A stretch of DNA of 64,000 nucleotides from Sporomusa malonica (GCF_041428715.1 NZ_CP155572.1); one strand, 5' to 3'. Counted from the stretch's first letter, positions 52,511-60,696 are shown. Notes: generated by a model from the letters alone, not told the origin. Numbers and translations are program-made.

Positions 52511-54085
52511 TCAACCTTTCATTTTGGCTTCTATAAGCTGTTTGAGTTGCCCCCATTTGGGCTGGAAGATCTCACTCGGCATAGTTTTCAGATTAGGTGA
52601 AATGACAGGTTTGAAGTCCATTAATGCCAAGACATCTTTTTCTAAATCAACGCCGGGAGCAATCTCAGTCAGCGTTACCTGTCCGTTTTCGAGAACAAAT
52701 ACAGCACGCTCGGTAACATATACCACAGGCTGTTTTATCTGAGCAGCATACTTGCCGCTAAATGTAATCTGCTCGACACTGTCAATGAATTTTTTGTTTT
52801 TACCTTCCTTAACAATGACCAGCTTACCGTCCGCAGCTGTAACCTCCAGCCCGCCTGCGGTAAAGGAACCGCAATACACTACCTTTTTAGAGCTTTGGGT
52901 TATATTGATAAAGCCGCCGCAGCCCATAGGGCGACCTTTGAATTTGCTGACATTTACGTTACCGTTTTTGTCTGTTTGCGCAAGGCCCAGGAACGCTACA
53001 TCAATGCCGCCGCCATCATAATAGTCAAATTGTGAATGATGCTCCACAGTGGCTTCAGCGTTATAGGACTGGCCAAAGTGCGGCAGACTGGCCGGCACAC
53101 CGCCAATACCACCTGCTTCTGTTGTCAAGGTCAATGTATCAATGGCATTTTCCTCAGCGGCAATAGTTGCGACATCACTCGGGATACCTACCCCAAGGTT
53201 GACAATGGTATTCGGAGCAAGCTCCATGGCAGCACGGCGGGCAATAATCTTGCGTTCATCCATCGGCAGCTCAGGAATACTGTTCAACGATACCTTCATA
53301 TCACCGGCAAATGCAGGATTAAAGTACAGTCCTTCGGTCTGCCAGCAGGAGTCCTTGCTTGTTGCAATGACAATATGGTCAACAAGTATTCCGGGAACCC
53401 TTACCTTTTTAGGATGGAGTGAGCCGGCTTTTGCCAGGTATTCAGCCTGGACAATAACAATGCCGCCGGAATTTTTGGTGGCTTGCGCGAGCGGCAAGGC
53501 TTCCATCAATACACCTTCATTGTCCATTGTCAGGTTGCCGTTTTCATCAACCGTGGTACCTCTAATCAGGGCTACGTTGATCGGGAACGTCTTATAGAAG
53601 AGCCATTCTTCGCCTTCAAACTCAACAACCTTAACGATATCTTCGGTAGTTGCCGAGTTCATTTTAGCACCATCAACACGTGGATCTACGAAAGTTCCCA
53701 TCCCTACTTTGGTAATCAGCCCAGGACGTTTGGCAGCAATTTCACGGAACAGCTGAACAATAACCCCCTGCGGCAGGCAATAGGCTTCAATCTTGTTCTC
53801 GGCCAGCAGTTTTGACATACCGGCTGATGAACCAATATGGGCACCAATCCATCTTTTGACCAGTCCTTCTTTACCCAGACGGGTTGTGCCGCGTTCTTTC
53901 CAGTCACCAATGGCCGAAGCATGGGTCAGGGTAATATTCTTGGGGTGTCCGGTTTCGACAAACCTCTTTTCAATGGCTTGGGCAACCTCTTCGGCCCAAG
54001 CCGCAAGGCCAAAGCCTGTTGCCGCTACTGTAGCTCCATCCTGGATTAAAGCAGCCGCCTGGTCGGCAGTTATTATTTTCGACAT
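52511..54085 (-). CDS. acyl-CoA:acetate CoA-transferase (propionate CoA-transferase family)
   Basis: A 524-residue fused class I CoA transferase. The N-terminal half has ATGFGLAAWAEEVAQAIEKRF and the C-terminal half the catalytic glutamate in TLTTEAGGIGGVPASLPHFG near residue 330, with GCGGFINITQ later. It is the first gene of the operon, 54 bases after a perfect sigma-54 promoter, and should activate the acid substrate (an acrylate or its reduced form) by exchange with acyl-CoA, as CarA does for caffeate in Acetobacterium. The exact acid is unknown. Confidence 0.88.
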   Translation of the reverse strand: MSKIITADQAAALIQDGATVAATGFGLAAWAEEVAQAIEKRFVETGHPKNITLTHASAIGDWKERGTTRLGKEGLVKRWIGAHIGSSAGMSKLLAENKIEAYCLPQGVIVQLFREIAAKRPGLITKVGMGTFVDPRVDGAKMNSATTEDIVKVVEFEGEEWLFYKTFPINVALIRGTTVDENGNLTMDNEGVLMEALPLAQATKNSGGIVIVQAEYLAKAGSLHPKKVRVPGILVDHIVIATSKDSCWQTEGLYFNPAFAGDMKVSLNSIPELPMDERKIIARRAAMELAPNTIVNLGVGIPSDVATIAAEENAIDTLTLTTEAGGIGGVPASLPHFGQSYNAEATVEHHSQFDYYDGGGIDVAFLGLAQTDKNGNVNVSKFKGRPMGCGGFINITQSSKKVVYCGSFTAGGLEVTAADGKLVIVKEGKNKKFIDSVEQITFSGKYAAQIKQPVVYVTERAVFVLENGQVTLTEIAPGVDLEKDVLALMDFKPVISPNLKTMPSEIFQPKWGQLKQLIEAKMKG

Positions 54086-54138
54086 GGCATTTTGCTCCCT
54101 TCTATATACAAAAAATTTTGATCTCGTTTATATATAAA

Positions 54139-54154
54139 GCAATTTTTGTGCCAA
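54139..54154 (-). promoter_or_regulatory. sigma-54 (-24/-12) promoter of the CoA-transferase/ACAD/fix operon
   Basis: On the minus strand TTGGCACAAAAATTGC matches TGGCAC-N5-TTGC exactly. It is 54 bases before the CoA-transferase start and downstream of the activator gene. Confidence 0.88.
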
Positions 54155-54269
54155 TTATTAAAAAAGTCAAAGGATTAAGTAAATCCAGGACTAAGCGCAG
54201 CTTTGGGATAATGCCTGGCAGCAATAATGTACCGTTTTTGCGACATTTGGAAATATTCTAAAAATTTTC

Positions 54270-54285
54270 GTACCAAATTAGGTAC
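54270..54285. promoter_or_regulatory. candidate enhancer site, GTACC-N6-GGTAC
   Basis: GTACCAAATTAGGTAC is an inverted repeat about 115 bp upstream of the sigma-54 promoter, with a further TGTACC half-site near 54228 and another near 55864. A plausible binding site for the activator at 54347. Confidence 0.4.
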
Positions 54286-54302
54286 ATTACTTATTTGGGA
54301 AT

Positions 54303-54350
54303 ATAAAGAACCTGAATGTACTGTTTACACAGTACATTCAGGTTCTTTAT
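54303..54350. terminator. long hairpin terminator at the end of the activator gene
   Basis: A perfect 22-bp stem starting ATAAAGAACCTGAATGTACT with a four-base loop. The activator stop codon (54347-54349) lies in the stem. Confidence 0.8.
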
Positions 54351-55759
54351 ATCTCTTGTTCAATTGCCTTTAGCTTGCGATATAAAACTGTCCGGTAAAT
54401 TCCCAGCTTGTCTGCAGCCTCACCCATTCTGCCGCCGCATTCATTCAACACCTGATAAATGTATTGTTTTTCTACTGATTTTATCACTTCTTTTAAGGTT
54501 CCGCTATAGCTGGCTGCCTGGAGATAATTACCCTGAGTTATACTTCCCAGCATCTGGTGCTCCATATCAATATCTTCTGAGGAATAGTTCTGCAGGCTAT
54601 TGATAACCAGCCTCTCGACTACATTTCTGAGCTCCCGTACATTCCCTGGCCAATTATGCTTTTGCAGTGAATCAAGGGTTTCTGCAGACATCTGAATTTC
54701 CAAGCCGTACTTTTTCTTGAACTTTTCAAAGAAATTAAGAGCTAAGGCAATAATATCTGCCGGGCGTTCCCGCAGCGGCGGTATCTGAACAGGGATGACA
54801 TTAAGCCGGTAAAATAAGTCTGCCCGAAATGTACCTTCCTGTGTCATTTTCTGCAAATCTTTGTGAGTTGCGGCAATTAGCCTGAAATCCAGCCTTCTGT
54901 CCACATGACTGCCCAGCCGCCTCACTTCGTGTGTTTCCAGTACACGGAGAAGTTTTGCCTGAAGCGGCAGCGGCAGTTCAGCAATCTCATCAAGAAACAA
55001 TGTGCCCCGATGAGCCGCTTCAAACAGGCCTATCTTGCCATCGGCACTGGCTCCTGTAAACGCCCCTTTTTCATATCCGAATAATTCTGACTCAACAAGA
55101 TGTTCGGGCAATGTGGCGCAGTTTACAGCAATAAAAGCTTCGGCAGAGCGTTTACTGTGACGATGCAGATACTTAGCTAAAATCTCTTTACCTGTCCCGG
55201 ATTCTCCATACAGCACCACCGAGCTGTCGGTCTGAGCAACCACATGCGCTTGCAGCAGCAGTTGCTTCATCGCCTTGCTCTCAGCCACAATACTATCTTT
55301 ATCAAGTACATAGCTGCGCAGATACTCAATCTCCCTTTTCCGGCGGTTAACTGACTCCAGCTCCTCCGAACTCATCCCCTTTTCCAATGCCTCTGCCAGC
55401 CTGCCTGTTGTTAAAACTAAAACAACATTTCCTTCTTCATCCATAATCGGTGTACTTGTAGACATCTGCTTAATGTTAAGTTTGGTAGTCAGTTCCCCTT
55501 TTACCACACACTTCTTTTCAGCAGCCTCTAACGCATACGATTTTGTATAATAACCCTTATTCACAAGGTCACGGACATTGGATTTTAACAACTGATCCAG
55601 CGATATATCAAGCGTCAGAGCTGTTGTTGAATTGGACAACAGTATATTGCCATGACGATCAGTAACAAAGATTGGATCAGGCAGATTATCAAATATTTGA
55701 CCCAAATTCTGTTTAGCTAACTGATAGTTACGCCCCGTCTTTTTAGAAACACGCGGCAC
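54347..55759 (-). CDS. sigma-54-dependent activator with PAS domain (side-chain cassette)
   Basis: A 470-residue enhancer-binding protein. A PAS domain (residues 15-125, LPDPIFVTDRHGNILLSN) is followed by the AAA+ domain with Walker A YGESGTGKE, the loop ELFGYEKGAFTGAS, Walker B FLDEIAEL and R-finger region, and a Fis-like HTH (RMGEAADKLGIYRTVLYRKLK) at the C-terminus. Start is a GTG behind GAGAGGTGATTCT. It is directly upstream of the sigma-54 promoter at 54139 on the same strand and should activate it in response to the organic acid degraded there. It is related in layout to, but distinct from, the activator at 27588. Confidence 0.93.
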   Translation of the reverse strand: MPRVSKKTGRNYQLAKQNLGQIFDNLPDPIFVTDRHGNILLSNSTTALTLDISLDQLLKSNVRDLVNKGYYTKSYALEAAEKKCVVKGELTTKLNIKQMSTSTPIMDEEGNVVLVLTTGRLAEALEKGMSSEELESVNRRKREIEYLRSYVLDKDSIVAESKAMKQLLLQAHVVAQTDSSVVLYGESGTGKEILAKYLHRHSKRSAEAFIAVNCATLPEHLVESELFGYEKGAFTGASADGKIGLFEAAHRGTLFLDEIAELPLPLQAKLLRVLETHEVRRLGSHVDRRLDFRLIAATHKDLQKMTQEGTFRADLFYRLNVIPVQIPPLRERPADIIALALNFFEKFKKKYGLEIQMSAETLDSLQKHNWPGNVRELRNVVERLVINSLQNYSSEDIDMEHQMLGSITQGNYLQAASYSGTLKEVIKSVEKQYIYQVLNECGGRMGEAADKLGIYRTVLYRKLKAIEQEI

Positions 55760-55880
55760 AGAATCACCTCTCTTAGTTTGCTGTATTTAAAAATTCGACA
55801 CGATCTGCTATTCTCCTGTTATTTATCTCACTATCGTGAACATTTCTACAGTTTTCGCGAATTGTACCTAAAGTCTTAGT

Positions 55881-55925
55881 AAACGGCAAAACAGTCTCAC
55901 ATAAAAGTGAAACTGTTTGCCGTTT
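55881..55925. terminator. terminator after subfamily II UroD gene
   Basis: Stem AAACGGCAAAACAGT paired with ACTGTTTGCCGTTT (one bulged A), with an inner TCAC/GTGA pairing; ends in TTT. Confidence 0.75.
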
Positions 55926-55934
55926 AGTCAAAAC

Positions 55935-57068
55935 TTAATTGTAGCGACCGTATTTTTCTACAGCGTCAAAGAACGCCTGAACATTTTCACGTTTTGCATT
56001 CATCGGCAGATTGCAGCCTGATGAATATAAGAGGCCTTCGCCATTGCGGAAGGTATTAATCAGCTTTTTAGCGTATTCATCAAGTTCGCTAGGTGATGCT
56101 ACGGTGAAGAGAGCCGGGTTGACATCGCCTTTGATTGAGCAGTGGCCTTTTAAAATTTCATGAGCCTTGAAGATATCTGTTGCACTGTCCAGCTCAAGGA
56201 CAAATTTAGCCTTGGGCAAGTCGAGGAAGTATTCTAAGTTCTTGGTCCAATCTGCATCAAAATGAAGAATAGGTACAATGTCTTTAGCAACCAGTTTCTC
56301 AACCATTACTTTTAGCTGCGGCCAAACGAAGCGTTCAAAATTCTTCTTATTGATAAACTGACCGGCACCTCTAACCCCGCCAACAAATACCCGGTTAATT
56401 CCGGTTGCCTTAACCGAGGCTTCGCAGCCGGCAATGATTGTGTCATTGAGCAGCCACATGTATTCTTCTACTTGATCAGGAATCTGATACATATCTTTGT
56501 AGAAACGTTCCATGGAACGTACAATGGATAACGCATCAAAAGGCACTGTGCCCATGATGGCTCCCCAGGTTAAACTTTGACCGCGGGCCAATGTTCTGTC
56601 GATCTCGTCCTGACGAAGTCTGGCCATTTCCTTTTGTCCGGCCAGAACCTCCTCACGGCTCACTTCATGGGCCCGCTCAAGGAATGTCAGGCGATATTCC
56701 AGCCAGCCCTTTTCTTTGAGCATTGCATAATCTTCACGAGTCATTGTTTCATATTCGTGAATTTGGTATTGGGCGTTTTCTTCCAGCTCTTTACCCGGCA
56801 TTTTGAAGCGTCCCGGACCGCACTTGGTTGCAACAGGACCGATACGGCCATGCAGCATATACGCGTTGCTGTCCCATACCGGGAAGTCTTCCCATACCTT
56901 TTGCATAGCAGCCTGCGCCTTTTCCCAGTCCCATAGGAATTCCTTATTGGTCATCCCGACATGTTGGCCAGCATACTGTTCAATAATAGGTGCACAGACT
57001 ATCCTGTCCACCGGTTGAAGATTAATTGAAGCAACCAGTCTTTCTTCTGCAGTCATTACGTCTGCCAT
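55935..57068 (-). CDS. UroD-family corrinoid methyltransferase, subfamily II, copy 2
   Basis: A 377-residue paralogue of 38879-40018 (shared MTAEERLVASINLQPVDR.. start, PILHFDADWTKNLEYFL, and FDAVEKYGRYN end). The His motif is HFD and the C-terminal motif SSGCNLPMNA (C352), so it lacks the extra cysteines of its sister copy. It probably transfers methyl groups to the corrinoid protein at 59150. The ATG follows AGGGAG. It is co-transcribed with the chemoreceptor at 57097 (28-base gap) from promoter/operator E, which makes it the only methyltransferase gene here placed directly under the GntR operator. Confidence 0.85.
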   Translation of the reverse strand: MADVMTAEERLVASINLQPVDRIVCAPIIEQYAGQHVGMTNKEFLWDWEKAQAAMQKVWEDFPVWDSNAYMLHGRIGPVATKCGPGRFKMPGKELEENAQYQIHEYETMTREDYAMLKEKGWLEYRLTFLERAHEVSREEVLAGQKEMARLRQDEIDRTLARGQSLTWGAIMGTVPFDALSIVRSMERFYKDMYQIPDQVEEYMWLLNDTIIAGCEASVKATGINRVFVGGVRGAGQFINKKNFERFVWPQLKVMVEKLVAKDIVPILHFDADWTKNLEYFLDLPKAKFVLELDSATDIFKAHEILKGHCSIKGDVNPALFTVASPSELDEYAKKLINTFRNGEGLLYSSGCNLPMNAKRENVQAFFDAVEKYGRYN

Positions 57069-57096
57069 TTACTCCACTCTCCCTTAGAATATTTTG

Positions 57097-57909
57097 TTAC
57101 ACAGAGTCTGCAACTTTCTGTATATCAGCCGCAGTTGCGGCCAGCTGCTGCATTGATGCGGAAATTCCTTCGGTGGAAATTGCTTGCGTGCTTCCTAATG
57201 CCGCCGTTTTGACTAAGACATTTACCACTTTTGTGGTATCTTGCTGAATGGTTTTTAGAATAGCGGCTATATCCTTGACCGAATTGCCGCTGTTAACTGC
57301 CATTTTTCGAATTTCCTCAGCTACAACGGCAAATCCGCGGCCATGCTCACCTGCTCTGGCTGCCTCAATTGCGGCATTTAGCCCGAGCAAATTAGAATTG
57401 GCAGCGATATCACTGACAAAATTCAAAATATCTGCCGTCTTATGGATATCACCTAAAACCTTCTCGCCATCCTGACGAACCTGTGCAAGGGCATCTGATA
57501 ACTCACTTGCTGAGACTGTAAGGGTTTCAGAGGTTGCTCTTAGCTGTTGAGCTGTCGCCGAAACAGATTGGGCTGCGTTCTGCAATATTTCATTTGTTTG
57601 CATGCTGACAGCTGCACCGACAATGCCAATAAACTGCTTGTTCTCATCAAAAAGCGGCTTAACAATTGCCTTGCACGGAATTCCATATATATGTGATGGT
57701 ATTTGGGCAGTTACTTTCTTCCTCGTTTTGATGCATTCCAATACTGCCCCACCTTTGGCCAGCTCACCAATTTTTACATCGGCATGAAATGTCACTGCCG
57801 GTGAATAATGCAGAATTTTTCCCTCTGCATCACATACCATTACTGAACAATCAAATACGTTCAAGTCTCGAAAAATATCGGCGGCCTCAATAATTTCCTC
57901 AATTTTCAT
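57097..57909 (-). CDS. soluble methyl-accepting chemotaxis-like signalling protein, copy 3
   Basis: A 270-residue soluble receptor of the same type as 2577-3401. N-terminal sensor region (residues 1-110, FDCSVMVCDAEGKILHYSP) and MCP hairpin region NLLGLNAAIEAARAGEHGRG with EEIRKMAVNSGNSVKDI. It lacks membrane helices and a large ligand domain. Being first in an operon with a UroD methyltransferase and directly behind operator E, it is the best case that these receptors belong to the methyltransferase system. The ATG follows AAGGAGTTTAAGCT. Confidence 0.85.
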   Translation of the reverse strand: MKIEEIIEAADIFRDLNVFDCSVMVCDAEGKILHYSPAVTFHADVKIGELAKGGAVLECIKTRKKVTAQIPSHIYGIPCKAIVKPLFDENKQFIGIVGAAVSMQTNEILQNAAQSVSATAQQLRATSETLTVSASELSDALAQVRQDGEKVLGDIHKTADILNFVSDIAANSNLLGLNAAIEAARAGEHGRGFAVVAEEIRKMAVNSGNSVKDIAAILKTIQQDTTKVVNVLVKTAALGSTQAISTEGISASMQQLAATAADIQKVADSV

Positions 57910-58234
57910 AGCTTAAACTCCTTAAGTAAGATTTATCGTTATGCAATTTGCATTATTTACAAATTGCAAGTTATATGCCAAGATGAAGCTTTCTTAAAAG
58001 AGGCAAGCTTAGAACTCCTGTTTTACTTGATATAATTTATTATTTCCAGCCTTTTTCAGCTACCCTGTTGATATTCTCATTATGAATCTTTAGAGAATTG
58101 AACCAAAACCGGTTCATTGATTGAACAGAATCAGCCCTACATAAGAAACAACAGACCATGCTGGTATTGGCATGCTTTGGCTTTTAATTTTTATCCCTCT
58201 GTTCAACTAGTCAATCATTTCAGATAATAATTTG
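57910..58234. other. leader region of the chemoreceptor/UroD operon
   Basis: About 325 bases between operator E and the chemoreceptor start. I see no gene, riboswitch signature or terminator in it. Confidence 0.4.
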
Positions 58235-58284
58235 TATATACATCTATATGTGTATAGATTATCTGAAATCTATTGACTTGTCAA
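58235..58284 (-). promoter_or_regulatory. sigma-A promoter with GntR-type operator, site E
   Basis: On the minus strand TTGACA (58284-58279), 17 bp, TAATCT (58261-58256), then operator TATATACATCTATATGTG (58235-58252). It drives the chemoreceptor/methyltransferase operon. Confidence 0.8.
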
Positions 58285-58369
58285 TATTTTTTTATTCTTC
58301 TTGCAATTCACCTTGGAGAATACTCCTATAGAATACGGCCTGGCTATTAATAACTTAACAAATTAAAAT

Positions 58370-58404
58370 AAGGTCCTGAACCAACCAGTGGAATTCAGGA
58401 CCTT
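58370..58404 (-). terminator. terminator after DUF1638 gene 2
   Basis: Perfect 11-bp stem AAGGTCCTGAA/TTCAGGACCTT with a 13-base loop; moderately T-rich on the minus strand (TTATTTTAATTT). Confidence 0.75.
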
Positions 58405-58425
58405 GTCTGTCTTCTTTTTCACAGC

Positions 58426-59136
58426 TCAGCACCCACCAAATTTCATGGAGGTTCTTTGACTGAATTCATCTTGCTCACTAGCACCGCAAATATCATGCAT
58501 TGTAATGCTTTGTCCTGGCTCCAGCACAAAAAATTCCTCATCCCATTCCCCTTGCAGCAGCTTATGCAACAAGCGGAGAGAGCCTGGAGCCACCTCATGA
58601 CACAGATTGAGTCGTTCAGCAAACTCCCGAGTCTGAGGCAGTATGCTTTCCACCGAATAGGCTCCCGTATCAATCAGCATAAACCGCTTATAATGTCCTA
58701 ACATGATTTTCATTATTTTTGAGGTTCTAGCTTGGCCATAGCGCGTAACACAACGGTCATATTCCCGCAGCAGGTTATTCTCGTAGTCCAACCAGCCTTT
58801 GGTTAAAAAATAGGTTCCCATTTCTTTTGATATATTTTTTCGCGCTTCACAAGAACCCAACAGTAACGGAATACAATCGTCTACCTTGGGGAGTACTAGT
58901 TTTGCCTTATCAGACTTGACACCAAGCAGGCTATTGCCACAATACCCAAATAATAATAATAATATGTCAACATTATCAATTCTATTGATTTCTTCCTGAA
59001 TTCGTTGATGTAATAATTCGGGCGTATTATGCAAGCCAGACTCAACATAAATAACTGGGAAATCTACACCAGTTTCTCTAATAGCCAATTTAAGCTCATC
59101 CTGGAGTGTCTGGCATGCTAATATGGCTGTACCCAT
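58426..59136 (-). CDS. DUF1638 protein, copy 2
   Basis: A 236-residue paralogue of the 15421-16095 protein with the same marks (LFGYCGNSLLGVK, LPKVDDCIPLLLGS, HYKRFMLIDTGAY). The conserved Cys residues in GYCGN and DDC again suggest metal or corrinoid binding. It is the third gene of the GntR-corrinoid protein-DUF1638 operon (14-base gap to the corrinoid gene), which ties the family directly to corrinoid methyl transfer. No enzymatic activity is known to me. Confidence 0.82.
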   Translation of the reverse strand: MGTAILACQTLQDELKLAIRETGVDFPVIYVESGLHNTPELLHQRIQEEINRIDNVDILLLLFGYCGNSLLGVKSDKAKLVLPKVDDCIPLLLGSCEARKNISKEMGTYFLTKGWLDYENNLLREYDRCVTRYGQARTSKIMKIMLGHYKRFMLIDTGAYSVESILPQTREFAERLNLCHEVAPGSLRLLHKLLQGEWDEEFFVLEPGQSITMHDICGASEQDEFSQRTSMKFGGC

Positions 59137-59149
59137 CCAACCACTTCCT

Positions 59150-59806
59150 CTACGACGATTGAACTATTCTTTTATTTGTTACAAGGATATTACGGCACAA
59201 CTCTATTACCTTAGTACAGTCGGTAGCCCAGTAATTAGCACCGGTGTACTTTCTTACACTTTCATTTACCAAGCCGCCAATGATTACAGTAGTCCGCGCA
59301 CGGAGCCCCGCTTCTTCCAGAAGATCAATTGTATTTTTCATCGAGTCAAATGCCTCAGTAATCAGTCCGGTTAAACAGACAACCCGGCTGTTATACAGCT
59401 CAACGGCTTCAATAAATTTTTGTCCAGGTACGTCAACCCCCAGGTCGCAAATATCAAAGCCGTTATAGCGCATAATGCCTGTTGTAATATTTTTGCCAAT
59501 ATCATGAATATCATCTTCTACAGTACCAAAAATAACCGTAGGATAAAGCGTTTGCGCTGTAACAACCCGGTCTTGATTTACCAGTGCCAGCACATCCTTA
59601 AAAATCTCAGAAGCCATTATTAGGTCTGACAAAAAATACTCACCTTTGCTGTATAATTCTCCTACCCGGTCAGTACCCAGCCTAATTTCTTCAAGTAGAA
59701 CGTAGGGATTAATCCCCATTTGGAGACCTTGCTTTACTAAATTAATGACCATGGTTTCGTCTAATCTGGCCATGGCACCAACAAGCATCTTCTGGATTTT
59801 CAGCAT
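59150..59806 (-). CDS. methyltransferase cognate corrinoid protein, copy 2
   Basis: A 218-residue corrinoid carrier with the cap domain (residues 1-85) and Rossmann domain. The cobalt-binding DxHxxG is at D99-H101-G104 (EDDIHDIGKN). It shares the domain plan of corrinoid protein 1 but is divergent in the cap, which implies a different methyltransferase partner; the closest candidate is the subfamily II protein at 55935. Gap to the GntR gene is only four bases, so the regulator and its target are co-translated. The start is the ATG behind GGAAGGTTG. Confidence 0.92.
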   Translation of the reverse strand: MLKIQKMLVGAMARLDETMVINLVKQGLQMGINPYVLLEEIRLGTDRVGELYSKGEYFLSDLIMASEIFKDVLALVNQDRVVTAQTLYPTVIFGTVEDDIHDIGKNITTGIMRYNGFDICDLGVDVPGQKFIEAVELYNSRVVCLTGLITEAFDSMKNTIDLLEEAGLRARTTVIIGGLVNESVRKYTGANYWATDCTKVIELCRNILVTNKRIVQSS

Positions 59807-59810
59807 GATT

Positions 59811-60539
59811 TCACAACCTTCCTGAAATTGGGTATGAAGTTGCCTTTAATTCAAATCGGTCTTTATGGCAAACCATGACAGAGACTCCTAACGGTTTGTC
59901 ATCTTTTGAATAGATAACTTGCTTTATCACCAGGGCAGGTAGTATGTCATCAGCTTCTAATAATTTAGCTTGTTCATGAGACAAAGTGGCCACCGATATT
60001 GCCATATCATTACGAACTGGCACACTTTTTTGATGTTTAGCCACTAAATCGGGAAAATCGGCATACTCCAGCTGGGTTTCCAATAATGGTTTACCCTTTT
60101 GGTAACGTAAAAATTTTTCTTCAATCGCCACAGGTTGATTGCCTTTGAACATGAGCCGCTTGACAGTGATCACATTTGATTCGCCAGTAAAGCCCAATTC
60201 ATTGGCCAACTCCCGGTTGTTACGAATTAAGTTGACGCCTAAGAGCTTATACCGCAGCTCTTGATTGTTAACGCCGCTATTTTTCAGATCAATTACTAGC
60301 TGGTTTAGCCGGGGCCGAGTCACAAAGCTTCCTTTTCCTTTGACTGTTTCAATCAAACCAGCTTCTGCCAGTAGTGCAATCCCTTGCCTTACAGTCATAC
60401 GGCTTATTCCATACTGTTCTCCCAGCTGCGCCTCAGTCGGAATAAGGTCACCGTCTTTTAGCGCACCAGATTCAATTTGTTGTTTAATATCATCGGCTAG
60501 ACGATAGTAAACAGGTATTAGGTTCGCCCGACTTCTCAT
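59811..60539 (-). CDS. GntR/HutC-family transcriptional repressor
   Basis: A 242-residue regulator. The winged HTH occupies residues 1-75 (QQIESGALKDGDLIPTEAQLGEQYGISRMTVRQGIALLAEAGLIE, VKGKGSFV), and a UTRA ligand domain runs from about residue 90 to 235 (KRLMFKGNQPVAIEEKFLRYQKG). HutC-type proteins bind GTnTAnAC-like DNA as dimers; the operator core GTATATAC found seven times here fits that pattern, including one copy in front of this gene. It is therefore the likely master regulator of the methyl-transfer regulon and self-controlling. The effector of the UTRA domain is unknown. Confidence 0.9.
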   Translation of the reverse strand: MRSRANLIPVYYRLADDIKQQIESGALKDGDLIPTEAQLGEQYGISRMTVRQGIALLAEAGLIETVKGKGSFVTRPRLNQLVIDLKNSGVNNQELRYKLLGVNLIRNNRELANELGFTGESNVITVKRLMFKGNQPVAIEEKFLRYQKGKPLLETQLEYADFPDLVAKHQKSVPVRNDMAISVATLSHEQAKLLEADDILPALVIKQVIYSKDDKPLGVSVMVCHKDRFELKATSYPISGRL

Positions 60540-60582
60540 AATAACCTCCGTTCGGAAGTACTTAAAAACATACTTTTAAAAA

Positions 60583-60630
60583 TCTATACATCTATATATA
60601 ATCGTACACGAAAACTCATTATTATGTCAA
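60583..60630 (-). promoter_or_regulatory. sigma-A promoter with GntR-type operator, site F (autoregulation)
   Basis: On the minus strand TTGACA (60630-60625), about 18 bp, TACGAT (60606-60601), then operator TCTATACATCTATATATA (60583-60600), 44 bases before the GntR start. The -10 box is the weakest of the seven. Confidence 0.75.
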
Positions 60631-60651
60631 TTTTTTTATTGTTAAATGAAA

Positions 60652-60685
60652 AAAGCTATCTCCTAAGACATAGGAAGATAGCTTT
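60652..60685 (-). terminator. terminator of the his operon
   Basis: Stem AAAGCTATCTCCTA/TAGGAAGATAGCTTT with one bulged base and a five-base loop, followed by TTTTCATT on the minus strand. Confidence 0.8.
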
Positions 60686-60696
60686 ACTCTTGTTGA

